DNA from: Polyangiaceae bacterium
Lineage (GTDB): Bacteria; Myxococcota_A; Polyangia; Polyangiales; Polyangiaceae
Assembly (NCBI GenBank): GCA_022842465.1
Contig: JALHPN010000011.1
Coordinates: forward strand, 1 to 64,000
Reading direction: 5' to 3'
DNA length: 64,000 bases
Positions 25,966 to 38,120 of the stretch are shown piece by piece; the stretch's first letter is position 1, and each line of letters begins with the position of its first letter. A program made the translations under genes and the position numbers. A model generated the notes under the pieces. It was given only the letters and a program-made list of their open reading frames with translations, was not told the origin of the DNA and made no database searches.

Positions 25966-26289
25966 GGCGACCTCCGAGGGTGAGGTCGGATCTCTTACGC
26001 CTCGCACGGGCACGCGAGCAGACGGTAGGGAGGCATGTTCCCGTTTCCACTTCGGAAAGCGACATCTGCGGCAGGTGTCGGTGCACGTGTTCGCATTCCT
26101 TCCCAGCGCCGACGATGGGGGAGCAGGCGAATTCTCCGTGAGAACCGTGTGCGGGGCCCGGGAGCGAGGTCGGGCCGTCTCAGGGCGATCGCGGAGAGCG
26201 CGTCACCGTCCGGTGTACGAATACCGTACGCCTGGTGTTCACCCCCTGGTCGCGCGCCGAGAGGTATGGCGGTTGCTGGGGCCACGCGG
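25966..26289. other. Divergent intergenic region, 324 bp
   Basis: This region separates the protease (minus) from the PQQ-propeller lipoprotein (plus) and should hold both promoters. An open frame from 26035 continues into the plus-strand gene, but its codon use and sequence do not look coding. A short inverted repeat GTACG-AATAC-CGTAC lies at about 26216-26230. I see no convincing promoter boxes. Confidence 0.5.
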
Positions 26290-27435
26290 ATGATGTCTCG
26301 CCTATCGCGTCTCGCCGCCGGGCTCTTCCTCGTCGGATGCAAGACGCAGGAGACTCACGAGGCCGCGCTCCTCGCATGGCCGGAGCTCACGATCCTCGAC
26401 GTCGACGGCGCCGACGCCGTGCTGACTCTGGTCCGCGATCGCGATCCGAGGTCGCCAGGCGCCGTGCGCGTCGCCCTCGTCGATCCCGAGGGCGGCGTCG
26501 CGCGGTGGAGCGCAGGCGGCTTCCTCCTCGCCGAGGAGAAGCCGGCGGTGGACCTCGAACGGCTCGGGGAGACGGTCGTCGTCGCGGCGCTCGACGGCGT
26601 CCACGCGTACGACCTCCGGACCGGCGCGACGCGTTGGAGCACGCCGGTGACGCCGCGCACGAAGGACGTCCGCGTGTGCGCGGACGACGACGCGGCGGCG
26701 CGCGTCCGCGTCAGCTCCGGGGACGGCACGCCCCCGGTCGTCCTCGACCTCGCGACGGGCAAGCTCCTCCCCCATCACACGCGGAGCGCGAGCGCGCCGT
26801 GCCCGCGGCGGCCGTACCCCTTCGACGCCGCCGGGCTCGGGACGACGAGCTTCGGCGATCGAGGTCATCGCTTCCACTGGACGGCGACCTTTCGCGAGGA
26901 GGGTCAGGTCTCGACGGTCGGATGGAAGGAGTACGACGCGCCGCCCGATGGCGGCCCTCGGCGCCCCAGCGACGGGCTCTGGCTCCAGACCTGGACGGAC
27001 GGCGAGCGCGTCCTCGACGTGAGGCTTCCGTTCGAGGCCGGCACCGAGGCAACGAAGGCCATCAAGCATGGTCACGCGAGCCGCGTGCTCTACTCCGCGG
27101 TCACGACGGCCGAGGGGGACCGGCACCTCCACGCGACGCGGAGCACGACGGGCGAGCGCGTGTGGTCGGCACCGCTCGGGCGAAGCCCCTCCGATGTCCA
27201 CGTGCGAGGGGTCCTCCCGCGAAGAGACGTCGTCTACGTCCGCTCGCTCGAAGAGCTCGCGGTCGTCGATGCGCGGACGGGGGCGACGCGGACGCGGCTG
27301 CGGACGCTGACGCTCTCGGTCGAGGGCCCGCGGCGAGGCGTGCTTCCTGCACGACATCGCCTCGCCCCTGCCGATCGCGCGCCCCTCCATGACGGAACAC
27401 CCGGACCCGACGACGAACGCCGCTCCTTACCGTGA
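26290..27435 (+). CDS. PQQ-like beta-propeller lipoprotein
   Basis: The 381-residue product has a signal peptide with lipobox L-V-G-C (Cys17) and repeated propeller-blade motifs such as V-H-A-Y-D-L-R-T-G-A-T-R-W and L-A-V-V-D-A-R-T-G-A-T-R, typical of PQQ-like/BamB-type propellers. It likely sits at a membrane facing the periplasm or outside. An enzymatic cofactor site is not evident. The C-terminal 45 residues look less conserved and overlap the next gene by 47 bp in another frame, so the true end may reflect a recent frame change. Starts at 26290 and 26293 are equivalent. Confidence 0.75.
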   Translation: MMSRLSRLAAGLFLVGCKTQETHEAALLAWPELTILDVDGADAVLTLVRDRDPRSPGAVRVALVDPEGGVARWSAGGFLLAEEKPAVDLERLGETVVVAALDGVHAYDLRTGATRWSTPVTPRTKDVRVCADDDAAARVRVSSGDGTPPVVLDLATGKLLPHHTRSASAPCPRRPYPFDAAGLGTTSFGDRGHRFHWTATFREEGQVSTVGWKEYDAPPDGGPRRPSDGLWLQTWTDGERVLDVRLPFEAGTEATKAIKHGHASRVLYSAVTTAEGDRHLHATRSTTGERVWSAPLGRSPSDVHVRGVLPRRDVVYVRSLEELAVVDARTGATRTRLRTLTLSVEGPRRGVLPARHRLAPADRAPLHDGTPGPDDERRSLP

Positions 27436-28306
27436 ACCGCCGCGCCGCGGGGGAGCGCCAACGGTGGTTCACTACCGCCCCGGACGGAGCCCGATGCTGG
27501 TGCTCCTCGCGCTCCTCTTCGCGGCCGGCGCGGTCTTCGCGCGGCGCGAGATGGTCGGCGGGCAGCACATCGTGTCCTGCACGACGGCCGCCCCGCCGGA
27601 CGCGACGCGATGCATGGCGTTCGATCGGCGGACGGGGGACGTCCGGCGCGTCCGGTGCGAGGACGCGCAACAGACCCTCGACGACCTCCTCGACGTCGGA
27701 CCGCTGTACGCGCCGCTCCTCACGGGCATCTCGACGGTCGAGAAGGTGCCTCCCACCGCGGTCCCCGCCGACAACGTCTTCATCGGGCGCGGGAGGTCGG
27801 CCGTCTTCCCGCCGCGTCCGTCGTCGAGCGCGACGGACGCGAGCCTCGCCGTGCGGTGGCAGGCCGTGCCGCGGCCGCTGGACGGGACCCTCGCGCCGCA
27901 TGCGGCCAGATCGCTCCTCGCGATGTGCGCGGCCGCGCCCCTCGCGGAGCTCGAGTCGCGCTCGATCACGTTCCTGATCGTCCCGCGCGACTACCGTGGC
28001 TCTCTCGCAGTCGGTCTCCTCGGTCTCGTCGCCGTCCTCCTCCTCCTCGCGCGGCGCGCGCGTGTCGTCGTCGACGACGCCGCGGGTGAGGTGCGCATCA
28101 CGGAGCGCTTCGGCCTCTTCACGAAGGCGCCCGTCGTGCTCCACACCGCCGACGTCGCCGCCGTCGGCGTCGAGCGGCGGCAGGTCGTCCTCACGCTGCG
28201 GAGCGGAGCGAAGCTCCCTCTGGTCTCGTCGGAGCCGCTCCTCCCCACCGGCGAGCACGAGCGCACCGCGCTCGCGCTCCGTCGTGCGCTCGGGCTTGCG
28301 TCATAG
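27389..28306 (+). CDS. Predicted membrane protein of unknown function
   Basis: The 305-residue protein has a first membrane helix (about 36-51), an external region of about 145 residues with three cysteines, a second helix (about 208-225), and a C-terminal cytoplasmic part resembling a PH-like beta domain (R-A-R-V-V-V-D-D-A-A-G-E-V-R-I). I recognise no named family. Its ATG at 27389 lies inside the end of the PQQ-propeller gene, so the pair may be translationally coupled. A later start at 27485-27500 would remove the overlap but no good one is seen. Confidence 0.7.
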   Translation: MTEHPDPTTNAAPYREPPRRGGAPTVVHYRPGRSPMLVLLALLFAAGAVFARREMVGGQHIVSCTTAAPPDATRCMAFDRRTGDVRRVRCEDAQQTLDDLLDVGPLYAPLLTGISTVEKVPPTAVPADNVFIGRGRSAVFPPRPSSSATDASLAVRWQAVPRPLDGTLAPHAARSLLAMCAAAPLAELESRSITFLIVPRDYRGSLAVGLLGLVAVLLLLARRARVVVDDAAGEVRITERFGLFTKAPVVLHTADVAAVGVERRQVVLTLRSGAKLPLVSSEPLLPTGEHERTALALRRALGLAS

Positions 28307-28423
28307 CGCGAGCAGACGTTCCTCCGCGAACACGCGATGGTGACTTTGTGCCTCTCAGGCGGTGGAAGTAGGATAAAACGCAATTCTCTTGCACATGAGC
28401 ACGAAGGCCTCGCGCGACACGAT

Positions 28424-28442
28424 CGCCACACCTAGGGTGGCG
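28424..28442. promoter_or_regulatory. Palindrome just upstream of the beta-helix lipoprotein gene
   Basis: CGCCAC and GTGGCG (7 bases between) form an inverted repeat that ends 4 bases before the start codon at 28447. The sequence 5' of it (28368-28392) is unusually AT-rich for this genome (GGATAAAACGCAATTC) and probably contains the promoter. An operator or translational hairpin is possible. Confidence 0.3.
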
Positions 28443-28446
28443 CGCA

Positions 28447-30201
28447 ATGCAGTTGGTCAGAGCTCGAGTGTTCGCGATGTGCCTCCCGGCGCTCGCGGTG
28501 GCGTGTGGTGCAGCGGAGTCGGCGAACGAGGCAGAGCTCCTGCCCTCCGCCGACCTCCAGGGCGCGGAGGTCTCCGCGTCGACGGGCGGAGACGGCGTCC
28601 AGACCCAGAGCACCGACGCTCCGCGCGCCGAGGAAGCCGTCGCTCCCGTCGTCCTCGGCTGCCCGTCCGATCGCTGGTGCAGCTCCCTCTACCCGCCGGC
28701 GTGGACGCCGGACGCGCCCGCCGATGAGGAGGGTCGCTTCCTCCACGACTTCTCCTACGCGGGCTACCGGGCGGGGGAGGCTCCGCCCGACGCCCCCCCC
28801 GGCGCGATCCACGACGTGACGACGTTCGGCGCGGACGCCTCCGGGACGAGCGACGCGACGGTCGCGATCACGCGCGCGATCGCCGCCGCGGCCGCCGCGG
28901 GAGGCGGGGTCGTCTTCTTTCCCGCCGGGAGCTATCGGGTCGACGGCGTCCTCACGGTCGCCGCGAGCGGCGTCGTCCTCCGCGGAGCGGGCACCGATTC
29001 GGTGCTCCGCTTCACCAAGGGGAGCGGGATGGGCAACAAGGCCCACCTCACGTTCGCCGGGAGCGTCGCGCGTGACGCGGCGAGGCCGCTCGTCGCCGAC
29101 GCCGCCGCTCGCGCGCGGGAGGTCTCGGTCGCGGACGCGTCGGGCCTCCAGGCCGGGGACGACGTCGCCGTCGGCTGGACGATCAGCGCTGCCTGGGTCG
29201 CCGATCACGGCATGACCGGGACCTGGACCGAGTTCGCGGGGCAGTACAAGCCGTTCTTCCGCAGCAAGGTCGTCTCCGTCGACACGACGGCGAGTCCGAA
29301 CCGGGTCGTCCTCGACGTGCCGCTCCGCTACGCGGCGAAGCTCCGCGACGGTGCGGCGATCCAGAAGGAGACCGGCTACCTCCGCGAGGTCGGGCTCGAG
29401 CACCTCGCCGTCGCGAACGCGACGACGTGGGCGAACGCCTGGGCCGAGAACCACTCGAACGTCATCGCCATGCGCGGCGTCGCCGACGCGTGGATCGACG
29501 ACGTGCACTCCACGGTCGCGCCGTCGGCGGGACGCATGAACGCCTCCGACACGCGGCCGTACCACCTCGCGAGCAGCGGCGTCATGATCGAGGACGCGAA
29601 GCGCGTGAGCGTGCTCCGCTCCAGCATGCAGAACCCGCAGAACCGCGGGAGCGGCGGCAACGGCTACCTCTTCGAGGTCTCCCGCACGAACGACGTCCTC
29701 TTCGCGGACGACGTCGCCGAGAACGGCCGCCACAACTTCATCCAGAACTGGGGCTTCGGCAACGTCGGGACGGTCTTCCTCCGCTGCACCTCTCGGGGTA
29801 GCGAGCTGCTCTCCCTCATCGGCGGGAAGCTCGTCCCGGAGGCCGGCGCGAGCGAGCACCACCACTCGCTCGCGATCGCCACCCTCGTCGACGACTCCTT
29901 GTTCGACGACGGCTTCAAGGTCGAGAACCGGGGCGCGTGGAGCTCCGGCGCGGGCCACACCGGCACCGAGAGCGTCGTGTGGAGGCCGCGCGGCACGGGC
30001 ACGATCGTGTCGAAGCAGTTCGGCTGGGGCTATGTGATCGGAACGCAGGAGGGCGTCGAGGTCGACGCCGAGGTCGAGAGCCGCTACGGCGTCGGCACCG
30101 CGCCGCGCGACTTCGTCGAAGGTCGTGGGCTCGGCAAGGACCTCCACCCCGCGTCGCTCTACGAAGACCAGCGCGCGAGGCGGACGAAGGCTCAGCCGTA
30201 G
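28447..30201 (+). CDS. Right-handed beta-helix lipoprotein, pectate-lyase-3-like
   Basis: The 584-residue protein has a lipobox (L-A-V-A-C, Cys20), an acidic/Ser-rich linker, and a pectate_lyase_3-type beta-helix. The helix begins with V-T-T-F-G-A-D-A-S-G-T-S-D-A-T-V-A-I-T-R-A-I, the N-terminal signature shared with polygalacturonases, GH55 glucanases and phage tail-spike depolymerases, followed by G-G-V-V-F-F-P-A-G-S-Y. Blades with R-S-S-M-Q and N-D-V-L-F-A-D-D-V-A continue to about residue 500. It likely degrades or binds a polysaccharide at the cell surface; the substrate is unknown. Its 3' end overlaps the ATP-grasp gene on the other strand by 10 bp. Confidence 0.82.
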   Translation: MQLVRARVFAMCLPALAVACGAAESANEAELLPSADLQGAEVSASTGGDGVQTQSTDAPRAEEAVAPVVLGCPSDRWCSSLYPPAWTPDAPADEEGRFLHDFSYAGYRAGEAPPDAPPGAIHDVTTFGADASGTSDATVAITRAIAAAAAAGGGVVFFPAGSYRVDGVLTVAASGVVLRGAGTDSVLRFTKGSGMGNKAHLTFAGSVARDAARPLVADAAARAREVSVADASGLQAGDDVAVGWTISAAWVADHGMTGTWTEFAGQYKPFFRSKVVSVDTTASPNRVVLDVPLRYAAKLRDGAAIQKETGYLREVGLEHLAVANATTWANAWAENHSNVIAMRGVADAWIDDVHSTVAPSAGRMNASDTRPYHLASSGVMIEDAKRVSVLRSSMQNPQNRGSGGNGYLFEVSRTNDVLFADDVAENGRHNFIQNWGFGNVGTVFLRCTSRGSELLSLIGGKLVPEAGASEHHHSLAIATLVDDSLFDDGFKVENRGAWSSGAGHTGTESVVWRPRGTGTIVSKQFGWGYVIGTQEGVEVDAEVESRYGVGTAPRDFVEGRGLGKDLHPASLYEDQRARRTKAQP

Positions 30202-31433
30202 CGGACGCGCACGCGCCGGATGACGTCGAGGAGCGCCTGCTCGGCGCCCTCCGTCGTCCGGTGACGGACGTAGGCCCAGCCCTCGCCCTCGTAGCCGTCC
30301 GCGCGAGGCTGGCCGACCTTCGGCGTCCTCATCTCGACGAGGCTGTCGCCGGCCGCCCGGACCGCGTCGTCGACCCCTTCGACCGCGACGATTCGACTCC
30401 CCGAGCCGGACCCGCGCAAGAACGCGGCGCCGGCCGCCCACTTCCGCGGCGGCGGCGCGAAGCGATCGAACGCGACGAGCTCGCACCACGCGGCGACGAA
30501 GTCGCGCTCGTGCGCGATGCTCATGAGCGGCATGATGCCGACGCCCGGCGGACGGACGCCGACCTCGTTGACGAGAGAGGTCCCGTCGTCCTCGAGGAAC
30601 CACTCCATGTGCGTGAGGGCGGTGCCGGCGGCCGTCTTCGCGGCGTCGCCGAAGAGGGCCGAGAGGGCGGCGGCGTTGATCTCTGCGAAGCGCGCGTGAA
30701 CCGTCTCCTCGCGCGGGAGGAGGACGCAGTACTGGATCCACGGCGTCTCGAGGACCTCGAGCGGGGAGGGGAGGTAGCGCGTGCCGGAGCGCCAGACGTG
30801 CTCGCCGCGGATCGTCACCGTCTCGCAGGTGTGCTCGCGCGCGCGCACGAACTCCTCCGCCTGGAGCGGCCTCTCTCGGGTCGGCACGACCCCTTGCTGC
30901 ACGAGGGCGGCGAGGTCGGCCTGGGACGTGACGCGGTAGGTGGCGCGCGCGCCGACGCCGGCCTGCGGCTTGACGATGACCGGATAGCCGACCTCGTCGA
31001 CGAAGGCGCGGAGATCCGACATCGTCGTGGCGAGCGCGCTCTTCGCGACCGGCACGCCTTCCGCGCGGAGCACCTGCTTCATCAGGTCCTTGTCACGGAA
31101 GCGGCGCGCGGTCGCGACGCGGAGCCCCTCGATGTCGAGCGCGTCCCTCACCTCTGCGAGCGGCATCTGCAGCTGCTCGAGCGCGCCGGCGAGGCGGTCG
31201 ATCTTGCCGACTCCCTTCGTGAGGGCCGCGGCGGCGGCCGTGAGCTCGCTCGCGTCCATCGGATTTCTCACCTGGTAGTGCGCCGCGACACGCGCGCGGA
31301 GCGCCGCCGGGATCGCGCCCTCGGGGTCGGCGCTGACGACGCTGAGGGTGACGCCGTCGAGGGCCCCGAACGCGTGGACGTAGCGGTTCGTGTTCTCGAG
31401 GAAACGGGGCGCGACGAACACGACGTGAGGCAT
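30192..31433 (-). CDS. ATP-grasp ligase
   Basis: The 413-residue protein has an N-terminal Rossmann-like domain (V-V-F-V-A-P-R) and an ATP-grasp domain: D-K-D-L-M-K at the start of the fold, Y-P-V-I-V-K-P as the nucleotide-binding strand, and a metal-binding N-E-V-G-V-R-P-P-G near residue 310. It is in the group of carbamoyl-phosphate-synthase-like or carboxylate-amine ligases. The substrate cannot be told. The start is the ATG at 31433, with an alternative at 31448; no strong ribosome site helps. A second, unrelated-looking ATP-grasp gene is at 51800. Confidence 0.82.
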   Translation of the reverse strand: MPHVVFVAPRFLENTNRYVHAFGALDGVTLSVVSADPEGAIPAALRARVAAHYQVRNPMDASELTAAAAALTKGVGKIDRLAGALEQLQMPLAEVRDALDIEGLRVATARRFRDKDLMKQVLRAEGVPVAKSALATTMSDLRAFVDEVGYPVIVKPQAGVGARATYRVTSQADLAALVQQGVVPTRERPLQAEEFVRAREHTCETVTIRGEHVWRSGTRYLPSPLEVLETPWIQYCVLLPREETVHARFAEINAAALSALFGDAAKTAAGTALTHMEWFLEDDGTSLVNEVGVRPPGVGIMPLMSIAHERDFVAAWCELVAFDRFAPPPRKWAAGAAFLRGSGSGSRIVAVEGVDDAVRAAGDSLVEMRTPKVGQPRADGYEGEGWAYVRHRTTEGAEQALLDVIRRVRVRYG

Positions 31434-31606
31434 GGCGGCTCGCGTCATAGCCCGGGGTCGCTGCGACTTCGAGAGGCTCTCACGGGTGGGTGAAACTACC
31501 ACCTGCCCGGGCTCCCAGCTGGGGCCGGTGGCGGACGACCGACCGGTACAAGTCATCGGGATCTCGAACGAACCGGTCGTGGCGTGTTCCATGCTGCAGA
31601 GGCGTC

Positions 31607-32853
31607 ATGCGACGCGTTCATGGCTTCTTCCTGTCGATCTCGCTCGCCGCCGCCGCGGCGCTCGCCCAGGGCTGCGCCCCCGCCGAGGACGAGGACGGCG
31701 CGGACGACGGGGCCGCCGCGTACACGGCCGCCGACGCCGCGTGCGCCACGTCGTCGCCCGTCGGCGGCGAGTCGGCGACGGAGGCCCGCGCGCGCTGCCT
31801 CACGGAGCAGGCGAACAGGCTCCTCGATCAGCAGCTCGCGAAGAACGAGGATCCGCGCGACCGCGCCCTCGCCGCGTTCAAGGGCAAGCTCCGCGTCCCC
31901 GCCGAGACCGGGTGCTTCACCGAGGACATCGCGGGGAGCGCGCTCGGGATCTGGCAGAACGACATCGACTCGGAGCGCGACGTCGGGATGATCGCGGTGC
32001 AGCTCAAGGCCGCCGTCGAGTTTCTCAAGTATTTCTACCGCGACCTCGACGGCTATCCGAACCATCTCTTCCAGTCCGTCGAGATCTGCCCGAACGGCCA
32101 GCTCGGCGGTGATCTCGCGCTCACCGGTTCGCGCCTCCGCATCGGCGTCCGCACCGGCACGTTCGGTCGAATCGGGATCCACACGGCGACCCAGATCCGG
32201 GACAAGTGGGGCGCGGGCGAGCACCTCGCCGGCGGCCTCGAGGCGCTGAAGGGGATGCGCTGGACGCTCCTCGACCCGGTCGGAACGCCGCGGACGCTGC
32301 TACGCACGGCGCTCCGGCGGATCGTCTCGCGCTTGAGCGAGCGCCTCGGCGGCCTCCAGGGCAAGCCGTCCGCGACGGTCCGGAGCGAGCTCACGAAGAT
32401 CGTGCAAGACGAGACGTCGGACGTCGTCGGCGACGAGCAGAAGAGCCTCCGTCAGCGCGCGCTCGAGAAGATCGCCTCGATGACGGCCTCCCAGCTCACG
32501 AGCCTCGTGAAAGCGTGGAACGCGGAGATCACGAAGGCGGACACCTCCGAGGGTGCGGAGGAAGGCTCCGTCTCGATGCGTGACGTGCTGCAGCGCCGCG
32601 ACGTCAAGGTGAACGTCACGCAGCGTGGCCTCGTCAACGTCCAGAACTACAAGCAGATCACGGTCGACACGGAGTTCTTCCTGCCGCGCGCGTCCTTCTC
32701 GCGTTATGTCGAGGCGGTGGAGGCGAAGACGGACATCGCGGTCGAGCAGCACGGGCTCGTCAACATCCAGCTCAACGACGTCATCGACGTGAAGGTGCAG
32801 GTCCTCTACGGCAAGGCCGCCCAGACGGGCAGCCTCGACAAGGTGCTGCCTCT

Positions 32854-32857
<4 letters not shown>
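31607..32857 (+). CDS. Lipoprotein of unknown function
   Basis: The 416-residue product has a signal peptide with lipobox L-A-Q-G-C (Cys23) and a mixed helical/beta body with four or more cysteines in the first 190 residues. Two short similar segments are visible at the C-terminus (Q-R-G-L-V-N-V-Q and Q-H-G-L-V-N-I-Q, about 40 residues apart), suggesting a repeated beta unit. I do not recognise a family. Its stop overlaps the likely start of the following kinase gene, so both may be one transcription unit. Confidence 0.75.
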
Positions 32858-34260
<1,403 letters not shown>

Positions 34261-34265
34261 GCGCG

Positions 34266-35570
<1,305 letters not shown>

Positions 35571-35762
35571 GTCTGCGGTCGGGCCCTGTTCTTGCGGGTG
35601 AGCCGGGTCGGACGGTCGCGTCAACGCGACGAGTATCGACGGAGGGCTCGCCGCGGGCAATGCTCGTCCGCACCGAAGAGCCGTGCGGAGCGCAGCTCGC
35701 CGCGGTGCGCTCGAGCACGCCTCCGCTACATCTCTGCGCGCGCCCGCCGTTCTCACGGGGCA

Positions 35763-37967
35763 GTGCTCCGCGATCTGCTCGACAGCGGGATCTCCGCGGG
35801 TGACGCTCGCCTCGCCGACCACGACGCGATGCGCCGGCGGCGGACCCTGAACGGCTGCCTCCTCGGCCTCACCATGGCCGCGCCGTTCGTCCCCATGTTC
35901 GGGCTGTTCGGCCAGCGCACCGCGGCCGTCGTGTGCGGCGTGATGGTGCTGGTCGCCGTCGGCGTGCTCGTCGGACTCCGCCGCGGGCTCTCCGTCGAGG
36001 CCGGAGCCGTGGTCCTGCTCGGCGTCGACATGGTGGCGTCGGTGCCCCTGCAGCTGTCCCTCGGAGGGGCGAGCGCACCGGGCGTCATCTGGGTGTTCGC
36101 GCCCGCCGTCCTCGGCGGTTTCGTCCTCCGCCGGCGGCTCGTCGTCGCGCTCGTCTTCGTCCTGGCTTCGGCGCAGCTCCTCGTCGTCGAAGCGCTCACC
36201 TACCGGGGGCTCGTCGAGGTCTCGCCGGTGAAGTCTGCCTTCGCTCGAATGGCGGAGCGGTGCGTGTGCAACGTGACGTTCGGCATGGTCCTCCTCGCCT
36301 CCGTGGTCGCCTTCGTGAGCGCCGAGCGGAAGGCTACGGCTGCGATGACGACCGCGCACTCCGCTCTCGTGAAGGCCCGCGAGCAGGCCGAGCAGGCGAC
36401 GCGGGCGAAGGCCGAGTTCCTCGCGAACATGAGCCACGAGATCCGCACACCGATGAACGGTGTCCTCGGGATGACCGAGCTCGCCCTCGAGGGAGAGCTC
36501 GCCGCGGAGCAACGCGAGTATGTGCGGACTGCACATTCCTCGGCGCAGTCGCTCCTCACCGTCCTGAACGACATCCTCGACTTCTCCAAGATCGAGGCCC
36601 GGAAGCTCGAGCTCGAGCGCATCGAGTTCGAGCTCCCGGACATGATCGCCGGTGCGCTCCGCACGGTCGCCGGTCGCGCTCACGCGAAGGGGGTCGAGCT
36701 CGCCGCCGACCTCGGCAGCGACGTCCCCTCGAACGTCGTCTCCGACCCCGCTCGCCTCCGCCAGGTCCTCCTCAACCTCGTCGGAAACGCGATCAAGTTC
36801 ACGAGCCGTGGCGAGGTCGTCGTCACCGCCTCCGTCGTGTCGCGGACGAAGGCGACCGCGACGCTGCAGATCTCCGTTCGCGACACGGGGATCGGCATCC
36901 CGGCATCCATCCGGACGCGCATCTTCGAGCCCTTCACGCAGGCGGACGGTTCGACGACGCGGTCGTACGGCGGCTCGGGGCTCGGCCTCGCCATCTCGGC
37001 GCAGCTCGTCGAGCTCCTCGGAGGACGGATCTGGGTCGAGAGCGAGCCCGGTCGCGGGAGCACGTTCCACCTGCGGGTCCCGGTGGGGCTCGGGCGGGCT
37101 GCATTCCGAGCCGTCACGGCGTCCGAGGTCCGCGGCCTGAACGTGCTCGTCGCGGACGACAACCCGACGTGTCTCCGAATCCTCGAGGCCACCGTCCGGG
37201 CGTGGGGCGCGGTTCCCGTCTCGGCGACGGGCGGCCGACGGGCGTGGGAGATCCTTCGATCGCGCGACGACATCGCCGTGGTCGTCACCGACGCACGCAT
37301 GCCGGAGATGGGCGGTCTCGAGCTCGTCGAGGCGATGGCGCATGACGTCCGCCTCGCAGGCCTGCCGGTCGTCATCCTCAGCTCCGCCTCGGTCCCGGGC
37401 GAGGTCGCACGCTACGGTCAGCTCGGCGCTCGTCACGTCACGAAGCCCGTCGCGCCGGGCGAGCTGCTCCGTGCCGTGTGTCGCGCCCTCGAGCGCCTCA
37501 CGGACACGGTGAGCGAGCCGTCACCGAGCGTCGTCCAGCGCGTCGCCGCGCGGGCCGAGAGCCGCACCGGAGCTCCCCTCCGCGTCCTCCTCGCCGAGGA
37601 CAACGCCGTGAACCGCACGCTCGCGACCCGCTTGCTCGAGAAGGCGGGGCACGTCGTCGTCGCGGTGGAGGACGGTCACGGCGCGGTCGTCGCCGTCGCG
37701 AAGGGCGGCTTCGACGTCGTGCTCATGGACGTGCAGATGCCGAACGTGGACGGGTTCGAGGCGACCGCGCGGATCCGCGGCGCGGGGATCGACGTCCCGA
37801 TCGTGGCGCTCACCGCGCACGCCATGACCGGCTACGCGGAGCGGTGCCTCGCAGCCGGAATGAACGCGTACGTGACGAAGCCGATCCGGAGCGGCGACCT
37901 GTTCGATGCGATCGCGAGGGTCACGGCTACCGGATGCGGAATTCGCGCGACCCGTTCCGTGTCCTGA
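35763..37967 (+). CDS. Membrane hybrid histidine kinase with two receiver domains
   Basis: The 734-residue protein has about five N-terminal membrane helices (about 28-185), a short coiled coil, HisKA ([12 protein letters not shown]), HATPase (N-A-I-K-F, D-T-G-I-G-I, G-S-G-L-G-L) and two receiver domains. The first receiver has phospho-acceptor Asp in V-V-T-D-A-R-M-P; the second in V-L-M-D-V-Q-M-P. No Hpt or DNA-binding domain is present, so phosphate must pass to another protein. The start is GTG 35763; the first ATG (35829) would still include all helices. It is divergent from the FHA/sigma-54 activator gene across 192 bp. Confidence 0.9.
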   Translation: MLRDLLDSGISAGDARLADHDAMRRRRTLNGCLLGLTMAAPFVPMFGLFGQRTAAVVCGVMVLVAVGVLVGLRRGLSVEAGAVVLLGVDMVASVPLQLSLGGASAPGVIWVFAPAVLGGFVLRRRLVVALVFVLASAQLLVVEALTYRGLVEVSPVKSAFARMAERCVCNVTFGMVLLASVVAFVSAERKATAAMTTAHSALVKAREQAEQATRAKAEFLANMSHEIRTPMNGVLGMTELALEGELAAEQREYVRTAHSSAQSLLTVLNDILDFSKIEARKLELERIEFELPDMIAGALRTVAGRAHAKGVELAADLGSDVPSNVVSDPARLRQVLLNLVGNAIKFTSRGEVVVTASVVSRTKATATLQISVRDTGIGIPASIRTRIFEPFTQADGSTTRSYGGSGLGLAISAQLVELLGGRIWVESEPGRGSTFHLRVPVGLGRAAFRAVTASEVRGLNVLVADDNPTCLRILEATVRAWGAVPVSATGGRRAWEILRSRDDIAVVVTDARMPEMGGLELVEAMAHDVRLAGLPVVILSSASVPGEVARYGQLGARHVTKPVAPGELLRAVCRALERLTDTVSEPSPSVVQRVAARAESRTGAPLRVLLAEDNAVNRTLATRLLEKAGHVVVAVEDGHGAVVAVAKGGFDVVLMDVQMPNVDGFEATARIRGAGIDVPIVALTAHAMTGYAERCLAAGMNAYVTKPIRSGDLFDAIARVTATGCGIRATRSVS

Positions 37968-38038
37968 CATCGAACTCGGCAGCACCGACACCGCAGTGCC
38001 GCGTCCCGCCGGCCCCGCCCCCGTCGCGCTCGCGCTTC

Positions 38039-38054
38039 CGGCAGGGGATTTGCT
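38039..38054 (+). promoter_or_regulatory. Candidate sigma-54 promoter of the inositol-phosphate synthase gene
   Basis: CGGCAGG-GGAT-TTGCT fits the sigma-54 consensus TGGCACG-N4-TTGCW at 10 of 12 positions, with GG and GC ten bases apart. It lies about 66 bp before the start codon at 38121, leaving room for a leader with a ribosome site. It would need an activator such as the FHA protein encoded at 34266. Confidence 0.55.
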
Positions 38055-38120
38055 TGTCCGCGCGTGAAACGGGGTCGGGGCCCGACGTCCGTCGCGTATC
38101 GCCACAGTTGGAGGTCTCTC

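Noticed and set aside
26035..26289. N-terminal extension of the PQQ-propeller lipoprotein
   Set aside because: The lipobox signal peptide starts at 26290; the extension lacks coding character and would hide the signal.
35571..37436. Extension of the FHA/sigma-54 activator frame through the histidine kinase gene
   Set aside because: It is antisense to HisKA, HATPase and receiver domains that are certain on the plus strand.
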